Below, one piece after another: positions 52,998 through 61,431 of a stretch of DNA of 64,000 nt. The first letter of the stretch is position 1, and the number at the start of each line of letters is the position of its first letter. Below the pieces are notes generated by a model. That model was not told the DNA's origin. It saw only the letters and a list, made by a program, of their open reading frames with translations, and made no database searches. The position numbers and the translations under genes were made by a program. The DNA comes from Streptomyces fulvoviolaceus. Lineage in GTDB: Bacteria; Actinomycetota; Actinomycetes; Streptomycetales; Streptomycetaceae. The DNA is taken from contig NZ_JOEY01000029.1 of the NCBI RefSeq assembly GCF_000718165.1, positions 73,504 through 137,503 on the forward strand, in the 5' to 3' direction.

Positions 52998-53583
52998 CAC
53001 CTACGTCCATGCGGAGGACGTCGACGGCTTCGGCACCGTCCGCATCCGCACCCTCGATGCGAAGGCCGACGCCGAAGCGGTGCACGGCTGGGTGAGCGAG
53101 GAGCGCGCCTCCTTCTGGGGCATGAACGGCCTCACGCGGGAGCAAGTGGCCGAGATCTACGCCCACATGGACACCCTCGACACCCACCACGCCTTCCTGC
53201 TGGAGAAGGACGGCGAACCGGCCGGCCTGCTCCAGACCTACGAGCCGGAGGCCGACCGCGTCAGCGAGTGCTACGAGGTCGAGCCGGGTGACATCGGCAT
53301 CCACCTCCTCCTCGCCCCCGCGGGGGCGGGCGGCGCGCGGTCCGGCTGGTCGTCGGCGCTGCTGACCGCCGTCACGTCGTACGTCCTGGTGGGCCTGGAC
53401 CGGAAGCGCGTCGTGGTCGACCCCGACGTACGCAACGAGAAGGCCGTCGCCCGCTTCCTCGGGCAGGGCTTCGCGGCCGGCGAGAAGGTCGTCCTGCCGG
53501 AGATCGACATCCCGGATGTCTTCCTGCCCGAGAAGCACGCCCAACTGGCCTTTCTGACAAGGGAGGTAGCCTTCCCGGCGTGA
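52990..53583 (+). CDS. Siderophore-type GNAT acyltransferase (AlcB/IucB/DesC-like)
   Basis: 197 residues. RASFWGMNGLTREQVAEIYAHMD, HHAFLLEKDGEPAGLLQTYEPEAD, DIGIHLLLAP, KRVVVDPDVRNEKAVARFLGQGFAAGEKVVLPEIDIPDVFLPEKHAQLAFLTR: this is the pattern of hydroxamate-siderophore acyltransferases that acylate N-hydroxy-diamines or N-hydroxylysine. The ATG lies inside the end of the acylase gene (8-nt overlap), so translation is coupled. No lysine monooxygenase or NIS synthetase is in the window. Confidence 0.88.
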   Translation: MSDTYVHAEDVDGFGTVRIRTLDAKADAEAVHGWVSEERASFWGMNGLTREQVAEIYAHMDTLDTHHAFLLEKDGEPAGLLQTYEPEADRVSECYEVEPGDIGIHLLLAPAGAGGARSGWSSALLTAVTSYVLVGLDRKRVVVDPDVRNEKAVARFLGQGFAAGEKVVLPEIDIPDVFLPEKHAQLAFLTREVAFPA

Positions 53584-54047
53584 CCCCGGATGACCTCGTC
53601 GCCCACTACGGACTGGAACCGATACCGCGCGAGGGCGGCCTGTTCCGCCAGACCTGGGCGGGCCCTTCGCGCGCGGACGGCCGGCCGGCGGGCACCGCCA
53701 TAGTCGCCCTGCTGACCGCCGACGACTTCTCCGCCCTGCACCGCCTCACCGGCGACGAGGTCTGGCACTACTACCTCGGCGCCCCCCTGGACCTTCTGCT
53801 CCTCGCCCCGGACGGCACGACCGCGACCCCCGTCCTGGGGCCGGACATACTCGCCGGCCAGCACCCCCAGTTCACCGTGCCCGCGGGGACGTGGATGGGG
53901 GCCAGGAGCCGCGGCGCCTGGACGTTCTTCGGCTGCACCATGGCCCCCGGCTTCACCTACGGGGACTACGAGCACGGGGACGCGCTCTCGCTGGCGGCGC
54001 GTTATCCGGGCGAGGCCGACCGGATCGCGGGACTGTGCCGTCCATGA
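53580..54047 (+). CDS. Cupin_5 (DUF985) protein
   Basis: 155 residues, a cupin barrel: HYGLEPIPREGGLFRQTW, TAIVALLTADDFSALHRLTGDEVWHYYLGAPLDLLLL and GTWMGARSRGAWTFFGCTMAPGFTYGDYE. Candidate metal ligands are His and Glu in LHRLTGDEVWHYY. The GTG start overlaps the acyltransferase stop by 4 nt, so it belongs to the iron-box operon, although its role there is unknown. Confidence 0.85.
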   Translation: MTPDDLVAHYGLEPIPREGGLFRQTWAGPSRADGRPAGTAIVALLTADDFSALHRLTGDEVWHYYLGAPLDLLLLAPDGTTATPVLGPDILAGQHPQFTVPAGTWMGARSRGAWTFFGCTMAPGFTYGDYEHGDALSLAARYPGEADRIAGLCRP

Positions 54048-54799
54048 GACTCCTCGAAGGACAGGTCGCCCTGGTCACGGGCGCGGGCGGCGGCATCGGG
54101 CGGGGGATCGCGGTGCGGTTCGCCGAGGAGGGGGCGGCGGTCGCGGTGCACTGTCGTACGGCGGTGGCGGCGGCGCGTGAAGTGGCCTCCGCCGTACGGG
54201 ACTTGGGCGCCCGGGCCGTCGTTCTGCAAGCGGACCTGACCGACGAGGGCGCCTGTCACCGGCTGGTGGGCGAGGCGGCCGAGTGGGGCGGCGGGCGGCT
54301 GACGGCGCTGGTCAACAACGCGGGGGTGCAGCCGACGCGGGCGCTGCCCGGGATGACGGCGGCGGAGTGGCGGGCGGTCGTGGACACCAATCTGACGAGC
54401 GTGTTCGCGTGCACGCAGGCGGCGGCGGAGGTGATGCAGCCGGGCGGTTCCATCACCCACATCGCGTCCGTCGAGGCGAGCCACCCGGCCCCCGACCACG
54501 CCCACTACTCGGCGTCCAAGGCGGCCGTCGTGATGCACGCGCGGGCGGCGGCCCTGGAGTACGGCCCGCTCGGCATCCGCGTCAACACGGTCTCGCCCGG
54601 GCTGATCGACCGGGACGGGCTGGAGGAGGCCTGGCCGGAGGGGGTGCGGCGGTGGCGTGCCGCGGCGCCCCTGGGCAGGCTGGGGCGGCCGGAGGACGTG
54701 GGCGACGCCTGCGTGTTCCTGGCCTCGCCGCTCGCGTCCTGGGTCACCGGGCAGGACCTGGTCGTGGACGGAGGGGTGTCGGCGCGGCCGACGTGGTGA
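54044..54799 (+). CDS. Short-chain dehydrogenase/reductase
   Basis: 251 residues, classic SDR: nucleotide-binding TGAGGGIGRG, NNAGV, catalytic Ser in HIASVEAS, YSASK with Tyr and Lys, and the closing GQDLVVDGGVS. The stop of the cupin gene overlaps its ATG. It is therefore the last gene of the probable five-gene-wide iron-box transcription unit, or reads through from it. Substrate unknown. Confidence 0.9.
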   Translation: MRLLEGQVALVTGAGGGIGRGIAVRFAEEGAAVAVHCRTAVAAAREVASAVRDLGARAVVLQADLTDEGACHRLVGEAAEWGGGRLTALVNNAGVQPTRALPGMTAAEWRAVVDTNLTSVFACTQAAAEVMQPGGSITHIASVEASHPAPDHAHYSASKAAVVMHARAAALEYGPLGIRVNTVSPGLIDRDGLEEAWPEGVRRWRAAAPLGRLGRPEDVGDACVFLASPLASWVTGQDLVVDGGVSARPTW

Positions 54800-54828
54800 G
54801 CGGCACGGGGGTGTGGCAGCCGCGGTGA

Positions 54829-56988
54829 GTGTTCCGAGATCCTCCTCCGTACCTATCCGGGAGGCGGCAAGTCCGACGACGGAGAACTGACGTGAGGTGT
54901 GACGGTGAGCGCAGTGGAAGCCGAGATGTCCGAGGCCCCCGAGGCCTTATCCGCCGTCGGGACTCCGGCGGTCTTCGCGGCTTCTTCGGCTTCCGGGACT
55001 CCGGCGGCTTCTTCGGCTCTCAAGGTTCCCTCGACGACGGGGACTCCGGCGGCTTCTTCGGCTCTCAAGGTTCCCTCGACGACGGGGACTCCGGCGGCTT
55101 CTTCGGCTCTCAAGGTTCCCTCGACCACCGGGACTCCGTCGGCATCCTCGGCCCCCACGCCTTCCTCGGCCCCCTCGGCTTCCCCGGGCACCGAGGCTCC
55201 GTCGGTGCTCGCAGCCCCCTCGGACCCCGAAGCTTCCGCGGGCTTCAAGGGCTGGTGCTGTTGGGCACCGTGCTGGTCCTGCTCGTCCTCGGCGGCGCGG
55301 GAACGGCGTCGGCCCACGCAGCCCTCCGAGGGACCGACCCCGAGGACGGAAGCGTCGTCAAGTCCGCCCCCCGCCACCTCACCCTGACCTTCACCGAGTC
55401 CGTCGGCCTGCTCGACGACTCCTTCCGCGTCCTGGGCCCCGACGGCCGGCGCGTGTCGGGCGTCGGCGACGCCGAACACGCGCCGGACAGCTCGGACACG
55501 GCCCGGGTGACACTGCCCGCGAAGCTGGCCCAGGGCACGTACACGGTGGGCTGGCGCGTGGTGTCCGCCGACAGCCACCCGGTCTCGGGCGCCTTCACCT
55601 TCTCCGTCGGCAAACCCTCCCCGGCCGCGGCGGTGGTGGACACGGGCCCGGTCGAGAACCCGGCCACGGCCGGCCTCTACAAGATCGCCCGCTACCTCGC
55701 CTACCTCGCCGCGGCCCTGCTCATCGGCACGGCGGTCTTCGTCACGGCCTGCCGTCCCCCGGAGCCGCACCGGCTGCGCAGGCTCCTGTGGGCGGGCTGG
55801 TGGACGCTGCTCGGCTCGACGCTCGTCCTACTGGTGCTGCGGGCGCCGTACGAGACCGGGACGGCGCCGACTTTCGATGCCTCGGCCTTCGAACGCACGC
55901 TGACCGGCCGCCCGGGCGCGGTCCTGCTGATCCGCCTGGCCCTGCTGGCGCTGACGGCCCTCTTCCTCGTACGACTGCTGCGGCGGGAGTCCTGGTCGCG
56001 CGGGTGGCTGGCGACGGGCACCGCGCTCGCGGTGGCCCTGGCGCTGACCTGGGCAGCCGCCGAGCACGCGTCCGCCGGGATCCAGGTGCCGGTGGCGATG
56101 ACCTCGGCCGCCCTGCACGTCCTGGCGATGGCGGTCTGGCTGGGCGGCCTCACGGCCCTGGTGACGACGCTGTACCGCACGTCTGCCATGCCGCTCTTTG
56201 TCGTCACCCGCTTCTCTCGGCTGGCCTTCACCTCCGTCACCGTCCTCGTCGTCACCGGCGTCTACCAGTCCTGGCGGGGCCTCGGCTCCTGGAACGCCTT
56301 CACCGACACGACGTACGGCCGTCTCCTGGTCGCCAAGCTGGCCGCGGTGGCGCTGGTGCTGACGGCGGCGGCCTGCTCACGGCGGTGGACGGCGAGGCTG
56401 GTGGCGGCGGAGGCCGAGACGGTCGTACGGGAACGGGTGCCGGAGACGGTGGGCGGCCCGCCGCAGCCTCCCGCGGAGCCGGTCGTTCCGTCGCAGACTT
56501 CGCACCCCCACCAGCGCAACCTGCGCCGTTTCGTCCTGACCGAAGTCGCCGTCGGCGTCGTGGTGTTGGTGATCAGCACGGTGCTGAGCGGCACCCTGCC
56601 GGGCAGGGCGCAGGCCGAGGCGGCCGAGTCGGCTCCGGCGGCCGGGCCTGCCGTGGCCTCCGTCACTAACATCCCCTTCTCCGTGGGGTCCGCCAGCGGC
56701 AGGGTGCAGATCACCATCGACCCGGCCCGCACCGGCGAGAACTCGGTCGAGGCCGTCGTCCTCACCCGCGACGGCGGCTTCGCCATCGTCCCCGAACTCC
56801 GCCTCTCCTTCACTCTCCCGGCCAAGGACCTGGGCCCGATCGACGCCGAACTGAAGGACAAGGGCGGCTACTGGGCCACGAACTCCCTCACGCTCCCCCT
56901 CGCCGGCGACTGGACGATGAAGGCGACGATCAGGGTGTCGGAGATCGACCAGGTGAGTGAGTCGAAGACGGTGAGGATCGTGGGGTAG
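54829..56988 (+). CDS. CopC-CopD fusion copper-resistance protein with repetitive N-terminal extension
   Basis: 719 residues as read from GTG 54829. Residues ~163-260 are a CopC domain beginning at the His after the signal segment (LLGTVLVLLVLGGAGTASA/HAALRG), whose N-terminal His would bind copper. Then CopD with eight TM helices (KIARYLAYLAAALLIGTAVF ... RFVLTEVAVGVVVLVISTVL), then a YtkA-like external beta domain. The first ~120 residues are odd: a 15-residue repeat DSGGFFGSQGSLDDG about three times, encoded by 45-bp DNA repeats. The true start is uncertain; another frame (GTG 54899/54905) has a better ribosome site but stops at 55387. Confidence 0.8.
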   Translation: MFRDPPPYLSGRRQVRRRRTDVRCDGERSGSRDVRGPRGLIRRRDSGGLRGFFGFRDSGGFFGSQGSLDDGDSGGFFGSQGSLDDGDSGGFFGSQGSLDHRDSVGILGPHAFLGPLGFPGHRGSVGARSPLGPRSFRGLQGLVLLGTVLVLLVLGGAGTASAHAALRGTDPEDGSVVKSAPRHLTLTFTESVGLLDDSFRVLGPDGRRVSGVGDAEHAPDSSDTARVTLPAKLAQGTYTVGWRVVSADSHPVSGAFTFSVGKPSPAAAVVDTGPVENPATAGLYKIARYLAYLAAALLIGTAVFVTACRPPEPHRLRRLLWAGWWTLLGSTLVLLVLRAPYETGTAPTFDASAFERTLTGRPGAVLLIRLALLALTALFLVRLLRRESWSRGWLATGTALAVALALTWAAAEHASAGIQVPVAMTSAALHVLAMAVWLGGLTALVTTLYRTSAMPLFVVTRFSRLAFTSVTVLVVTGVYQSWRGLGSWNAFTDTTYGRLLVAKLAAVALVLTAAACSRRWTARLVAAEAETVVRERVPETVGGPPQPPAEPVVPSQTSHPHQRNLRRFVLTEVAVGVVVLVISTVLSGTLPGRAQAEAAESAPAAGPAVASVTNIPFSVGSASGRVQITIDPARTGENSVEAVVLTRDGGFAIVPELRLSFTLPAKDLGPIDAELKDKGGYWATNSLTLPLAGDWTMKATIRVSEIDQVSESKTVRIVG
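54995..55139 (+). repeat. 45-bp tandem repeat within the CopC-CopD gene
   Basis: Three nearly identical 45-bp units start at 54995, 55040 and 55085 (each opening GGGACTCCGGCGGCTTCTTC), with a degenerate unit before and a partial one at 55130. The period is a multiple of three. Confidence 0.9.
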
Positions 56989-57015
56989 GGCGTCCGACAA
57001 CCGAGTGAACGTGTC

Positions 57016-58449
57016 CTATCGACTGCCCTCCCGAGTCCCCTCCCGACCCTCCTCGATCGCCTCGCGGAGATGACGGACCGCTTCGTGCACCGCGCTGTCG
57101 GCGAGGTTGCCGTACCCGAGGACCAGGCCGTGATCGGCGTGGTCCTCGGTGGCGTGGTAGGCGGCCAGGTCGGCGACGCGCAGCGAGCGGGCGGCCGCCG
57201 CTCTGACCACGGCCGCGGTGTCCACGGTGGCGGGCAGGCGGAGGATCAGGTGGAGGCCGGCCGCGATGCCGGAGACAGGGGTGCCGGGCAGCTGGTCGGC
57301 GAGGGCCTGGACGAGGGTGTCGCGACGGTTGCGGTAGCGCTTGCGGCAGGCCCGGAGATGACGGTCGTAGGCGCCTGATTCGAGCAGTGCGGCGAAGGCG
57401 AGCTGGTCGAGGGTCGAGGGCTGCGTCGCCGCCTGGTCGGCCCGGTGCAGGTGCTCGGTCCAGCGGGGCGGTGCCACCATCCACCCGATGCCGAGCGCCG
57501 GGGACAGGATCTTGCTGAGCGACTTGAACAGGACGACCCGGGACGGGTCCATGCCCTGAACGGCGGCGACCGGACGACGGTCGTAGCGGAACTCCGCGTC
57601 GTAGTCGTCCTCCAGTACGACGCCGTCCACCTGGCGGGCCCAGTGCAGCAGGGCGGCCCGCCGCTCGGGGACGAGCACGGTACCCAGGGGGAACTGGTGC
57701 GCCGGAGCCGTCAGTACGGCCCGCAGGCCCGGGTGCCCGGCGAGCTCGTCGGTGCGCAGGCCGCCGCCGTCCGCGCGGAGGGGCACCGGTTCCAGGCCCG
57801 CGGCGCCGATCACCTCGCGCAGCCGGGTCCAGCCCGGCTCCTCGACGCCGACGGCGGTGATGCCGTCGGCGCGCAGGGCGTGGCAGATGCGCCGTACTCC
57901 GTCGGTCACGCTCGTGCACACCGTCACGTCCTGCGGGGTCGCGGAGACGCCACGGGAGCGATGCAGGTACTCGGCGAGCAGCCGCCTGAGCCGGAGGTGA
58001 CCGCCGGGCGGCGGATAGCCGAACTCCGTGAACGCCGCGGTCGTCACCTGGGCGCGGACGGCGTCGGCCCACCGTCGGCGCGGAAACGCGCGCAGGTCCG
58101 GCAGGCCGGGTGCGAGGTCGAAGCGGGCCACGGGGTCCTGGCGTGCCGCGCGGCGCCGGGAGTCGGCGTCGGGGGCGTTGGACCAGCGCACCCGGGTGGC
58201 GGAGCCGGTCCGGGCCTCCAGGTATCCCTCGGCGACGAGTTGGCCGTACGCCTCGGTCACCGCCCAGCGCGAACACCCGAGGTCGGCGGCGAGCTGCCGG
58301 CTGGGCGGCAGCGCGGTGCCGACCTCGATACGGCCGTCCCTGATCGCCGCGCGCAGTGCCCGCTTCACCCGCTCGTGCAGCGGTCCGTCGCCGGGCCGGC
58401 CCAGGTGGAGCAGGAGATCCCCTGCCAGATTGGTCTGTGAAACCGGCAT
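57016..58449 (-). CDS. MocR-type regulator (GntR HTH fused to PLP aminotransferase)
   Basis: 477 residues. An N-terminal GntR winged helix (GPLHERVKRALRAAIRDGRIEVGTALPPSRQLAADLGCSRWAVTEAYGQLVAEGYLEARTGSATRV), then a fold-type I aminotransferase domain with the PLP Lys in LFKSLSKILSPALGIGWM and DDYDAEFRYDRRP. MocR proteins sense PLP-linked metabolites and usually control the divergent gene, here a 57-residue ORF. ATG 58449 begins the family-like sequence; longer readings are overlap. Confidence 0.88.
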   Translation of the reverse strand: MPVSQTNLAGDLLLHLGRPGDGPLHERVKRALRAAIRDGRIEVGTALPPSRQLAADLGCSRWAVTEAYGQLVAEGYLEARTGSATRVRWSNAPDADSRRRAARQDPVARFDLAPGLPDLRAFPRRRWADAVRAQVTTAAFTEFGYPPPGGHLRLRRLLAEYLHRSRGVSATPQDVTVCTSVTDGVRRICHALRADGITAVGVEEPGWTRLREVIGAAGLEPVPLRADGGGLRTDELAGHPGLRAVLTAPAHQFPLGTVLVPERRAALLHWARQVDGVVLEDDYDAEFRYDRRPVAAVQGMDPSRVVLFKSLSKILSPALGIGWMVAPPRWTEHLHRADQAATQPSTLDQLAFAALLESGAYDRHLRACRKRYRNRRDTLVQALADQLPGTPVSGIAAGLHLILRLPATVDTAAVVRAAAARSLRVADLAAYHATEDHADHGLVLGYGNLADSAVHEAVRHLREAIEEGREGTREGSR

Positions 58450-58526
58450 GGCATTGGACAGTAGCAGCGAGCCATTTCTCGTTAGCTTCGGTAAGTACCC
58501 ATCCACAGATGCGTGAGGAGGATGTC

Positions 58527-58700
58527 GTGGCTTCCGTGAGGCGCTCACTGCCGGCCCGGCCCCACCCGTTGCTCCGCGGCGTGTTCGACGACTGGTACGC
58601 CAAGGCCGGTGCCCTGTCCGCGCTGCCGGACGCACCGGTCGTGCCGGACGACGCCCGGCGGCGGTGGCCTGCGTGGGATTGGCTGCAGTCCCGCTTCTGA
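58527..58700 (+). CDS. Small hypothetical protein (57 aa), divergent from MocR gene
   Basis: VASVRRSLPARPHPLLRGVFDDWYAKAGALSALPDAPVVPDDARRRWPAWDWLQSRF. Trp-rich, soluble. GAGGAGG at 58515-58521 is 5 nt before GTG 58527, a very strong site. Only 77 bp separate it from the divergent MocR start, so it is the natural regulatory target. No family recognised. Confidence 0.6.
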   Translation: MASVRRSLPARPHPLLRGVFDDWYAKAGALSALPDAPVVPDDARRRWPAWDWLQSRF

Positions 58701-58883
58701 CGGGGTGCCGACGGGCCGTGGCGGAGGGGACGAGATCCCTTGGCCGCACGGTCCGTTCGGCTTGTCCGAGGAGTAGGCTCGAAGTACCGAGGACACTTCG
58801 CGCACCGGCTTCCACGCCCGTGTCGTCCTCGGCGATCCAATATGCCGGGCCGGTTGCGGCCGGCCCGGGGCAGGGCTCGCGTC

Positions 58884-59471
58884 ATGACTGCGACCGTTTC
58901 CTCCGCGCCGACACTCGAAGACCGGTCCTCCTCCTCTCTCCGTCTGTCCCTGGCTCCCGTCGGTCCCGCCCCGGCTCTGCTGGACGGTGCCTGGTGGCCC
59001 CGCTCCCGCGACATGGCAGCGGAACTCCCTTCCCTGACCGCCGTACTGGATCCGCTGTGGGGCCGGATCACCCGGATCACGGTGAATCCCACCCACTGGC
59101 CGGTCGTCCCGCGCAAGGTGCCCGTCGCCGGGCACGTGGTGAAGGTGGGCTGGTTCCTCCCCGAGCAGGACCCGCACGAACTGCTGCTGCTCTCGTACCA
59201 CCTGGGCCGCTGGAACCTCCTGGTGGTCCCGCCGCAGACGCCCCCCGTCACAGCCGCCTGGCTGATGGCCGCCGCGAGCGACCCGCTGGGCACGTCGACC
59301 GCGAGCCGGTTGATGGAGGAGGCGGCCCGCCTGCGGACGGTGTCCGAGACCGACCGGTCAGTGGAGGCGGTCTGGGACTCCGAAGGCGGGCACGAGGCCC
59401 GCGATCGGGCCGTACGTCCACGGATACCGGCCGTCACCGCCGCGCTGCCGTATCAGCCGATGGGGAGGTGA
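58884..59471 (+). CDS. DUF5994 protein
   Basis: 195 residues, soluble: LRLSLAPVGPAPALLDGAWWPRSRDMAAELPSLTAVLDPLWGRITRITVNPTHWPVVPRKVPVAGHVVKVGWFLPEQDPHELLLLSYHLGRWNLLVVPP. This matches the DUF5994 family, common in Streptomyces and of unknown function. The next gene begins 6 bp after its stop. Confidence 0.8.
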   Translation: MTATVSSAPTLEDRSSSSLRLSLAPVGPAPALLDGAWWPRSRDMAAELPSLTAVLDPLWGRITRITVNPTHWPVVPRKVPVAGHVVKVGWFLPEQDPHELLLLSYHLGRWNLLVVPPQTPPVTAAWLMAAASDPLGTSTASRLMEEAARLRTVSETDRSVEAVWDSEGGHEARDRAVRPRIPAVTAALPYQPMGR

Positions 59472-59476
59472 GGACC

Positions 59477-59680
59477 ATGGAGACGTTCGTGACGGTGGTC
59501 GTGATCCTGGTGGTGATCGCCCTCGGGTTGTTCTTCCTCCACCAGCTCAAGTCGCAGGGCAGCGACACCACCGGTTCCTTCCACTACGGCCGCTCCGGAA
59601 CGCCTCTCCCGGGCCCGGCGCCACGGAAGCCGCGCGGGCACGGGCGGACGCGGCGCCACATCCGCAAGAGAGCCGTGTGA
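59477..59680 (+). CDS. Small membrane protein (67 aa), DUF6479-like
   Basis: One N-terminal TM helix (FVTVVVILVVIALGLFFLHQL) and a basic, Arg/His-rich cytosolic tail ending IRKRAV. GGGAGGTGAGG precedes ATG 59477. Co-transcribed with the DUF5994 gene. Confidence 0.7.
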   Translation: METFVTVVVILVVIALGLFFLHQLKSQGSDTTGSFHYGRSGTPLPGPAPRKPRGHGRTRRHIRKRAV

Positions 59681-59864
59681 CCGACCGGCACTTACCGCAC
59701 CCCCGCAGCCCGTGACCCCGGCCGCAGCACCGCACCTGACAGGCCGGGGTCTTCCTGTGCCGCGTTCGCGAACGCGGTCTGCCGGACCGGCCGTTCACTC
59801 CGCCACCGCGCCCCCGTCTCGGCGGAACATCCGGACGGGGACGGGTCGTCCGAACCGAGGAACC

Positions 59865-60209
59865 ATGCCCCTTCCCCAGCTGAACGTCTACCGGCACGAC
59901 CGCGGCACCCGCGCTCTGATCACCCTCGCGGGAGAGATCGACCGGGCCACAGCCCCGCTCGTCCGCACCGCCCTGGCGGCATGCCTGCACGACGGCATCC
60001 GCACCGCCGACGTCGACCTCACGACGGTCACCTTCTGCGACGCCGGCGGACTCGACGCCTTCCTCGCGGCATCCCGGCCGGCTGCCGATGCCGGGATGAC
60101 CCTGCGACTGCACTACCCGCCGTGGGGCATGGCCCGCGTCATCGAGATCACCGGCACCGGTTTCCTGCTGCGTGACCGGGTTCCCGTCGCCGCGGGCGGT
60201 GCGCTGTGA
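59865..60209 (+). CDS. STAS-domain protein (anti-sigma-factor-antagonist fold)
   Basis: 114 residues with a STAS fold: LNVYRHDRGTRALITLAGEIDRATAPLVRTALAACL, DVDLTTVTFCDAGGLDAFLAASRPA. In true anti-anti-sigma factors the loop reads D-S-S/T-G with the phosphorylated Ser; here it is CDAGG, so phosphorylation switching at that site is unlikely. GAGGA precedes the ATG. Overlaps the next gene by 4 nt (GTGA). Confidence 0.82.
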   Translation: MPLPQLNVYRHDRGTRALITLAGEIDRATAPLVRTALAACLHDGIRTADVDLTTVTFCDAGGLDAFLAASRPAADAGMTLRLHYPPWGMARVIEITGTGFLLRDRVPVAAGGAL

Positions 60210-60850
60210 CGGCCCCGTCGCAGCGTGCTGGAGGCACACCGTCCACCGTGAGCGGGGTACGCCTGCGCCGGCTGAACCGCTGGCAGGTCGAGACCGTGCG
60301 GGAGGACCTGGCCGACCTGTACGTGGAGTCCTCCCGGGCAGAGGCGGGCGAGGAGCACCGGGGCCGGGAGGCGTTCCTGGGGCGGCTCGCCGGTGACGTC
60401 CGGCGGCTCGGGTTCTCGCTGCTGATCGCGGAGGACACGGCCTTCGTCGGGTGCGCCTACGGTTTCCCGGTACCGCGCCAGGGGACATGGTGGCAGGGGT
60501 TCGACGGGCCCCTCCCGCAGAGCGTCGAACAGCTCACCGCCTCCGGACACGTCTTCGCGATCACCGAGATCGTGGTGCACCCCCATACGGACGACCAGGA
60601 AGACCTCGCCCGCAAGCTCCAGGAACGGCTGCTCACCCACGACCACGCCTCGCTCGGCGCGACGACTGTGGACCAGACCGACGCCGTGGCCTTAGACGCC
60701 TTCCTGTCGTGGGGATGGCAGGACATCGGGGCGATCCGCCGCCCGTCGGACCCCGCGACACTACGGACCCTGGTCCTCCCTCTCGAACCACGCACGCCCA
60801 CCCGCCCGGACGGCCTCACTCACGAGCACCGCACCCAGCGACCCGACTGA
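60206..60850 (+). CDS. GNAT-like acetyltransferase with a TTA codon
   Basis: 214 residues. VETVREDLADLYVESSRAEAGEEHRGREAFLGRLAGDVRRLGFSLLIAED, then FVGCAYGFPVPRQGTWWQGF, ITEIVVHPHTDDQEDLARKLQERLL resembles a divergent GNAT fold with a candidate acetyl-CoA loop. Codon 163 (60692-60694) is TTA, the rare leucine codon read by the bldA tRNA in Streptomyces, so full translation may be restricted to late growth. The GTG start is coupled to the STAS gene. Confidence 0.75.
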   Translation: MTAPSQRAGGTPSTVSGVRLRRLNRWQVETVREDLADLYVESSRAEAGEEHRGREAFLGRLAGDVRRLGFSLLIAEDTAFVGCAYGFPVPRQGTWWQGFDGPLPQSVEQLTASGHVFAITEIVVHPHTDDQEDLARKLQERLLTHDHASLGATTVDQTDAVALDAFLSWGWQDIGAIRRPSDPATLRTLVLPLEPRTPTRPDGLTHEHRTQRPD

Positions 60851-61209
60851 GCCGGGCGAGGTCGAAGGGCCCCACCGCGAACGGTGACGTCCGTTTCGTG
60901 ATCACGTGAGTCCGAGGAGGGCGAGCGGTCGGCTGGCGTCGCGGGCGTTGTGCCGGAGGTCGGCGGCGATGCCCGGCCCTTTCCGCGCTGCAAGGACGGG
61001 GTCTTGCGGTGGGGGCACGCTCGCAGGTCGCGAGCGTCGGCAGGGACGGTGCGGTGCAGGTCGACCGGAATCTGCTCAACGGCTGCTCAACGGCTGCTCA
61101 ACGGGGTCGGGACGGTGCTGCGGGTGATCGGCGATCCATGTCCACGCGGCCCACATGCCGTGTCACGGGCCGGTGGTGCCAGGCGTTTTCACGCCTGCCC
61201 TGGGGCACG
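60851..61209. other. Gene-free region with repeats
   Basis: 359 bp with no credible gene. It begins with a 24-bp sequence (60863-60886) identical to the left part of the tRNA-Ser(GGA) terminator at 62141. It also contains three tandem 11-bp units CTGCTCAACGG at 61072-61104. Confidence 0.6.
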
Positions 61210-61431
61210 TCATCCGCCGGCGGCGTCCTCGGCCTCCCAGCGCAGCAGGTCGCCCGGCTGACACTTGAGCACCTCGCAGAGCGCGGCGAGCGTCGCGAAG
61301 CGTACCGCCTTGGCGCGGCCGTTCTTGAGTACCGCCAGGTTGGCGGGCGTGATCCCTACCCGGTCCGCGAGCTCGCCCACGGACATCTTCCGTCTGGCCA
61401 GCATCACGTCGATGTCGACGGTGATCGGCAT
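61210..61431 (-). CDS. XRE-family HTH regulator (73 aa)
   Basis: A single Cro/CI-type HTH: DIDVMLARRKMSVGELADRVGITPANLAVLKNGRAKAVRFATLAALCEVLKCQPGDLLRW. This YozG-like class is usually encoded with a DUF2975 membrane protein, as here. ATG overlaps the upstream stop (TGATG). It may autoregulate through the palindromes at 61935-61971. Confidence 0.9.
   Translation of the reverse strand: MPITVDIDVMLARRKMSVGELADRVGITPANLAVLKNGRAKAVRFATLAALCEVLKCQPGDLLRWEAEDAAGG

Noticed and set aside
54899..55387. Alternative frame with good ribosome site overlapping the CopC N-terminus
   Set aside because: Ala/Ser/Pro low-complexity product that stops before any domain, with poorer third-position GC than the CopC frame; kept only as a start-site doubt.
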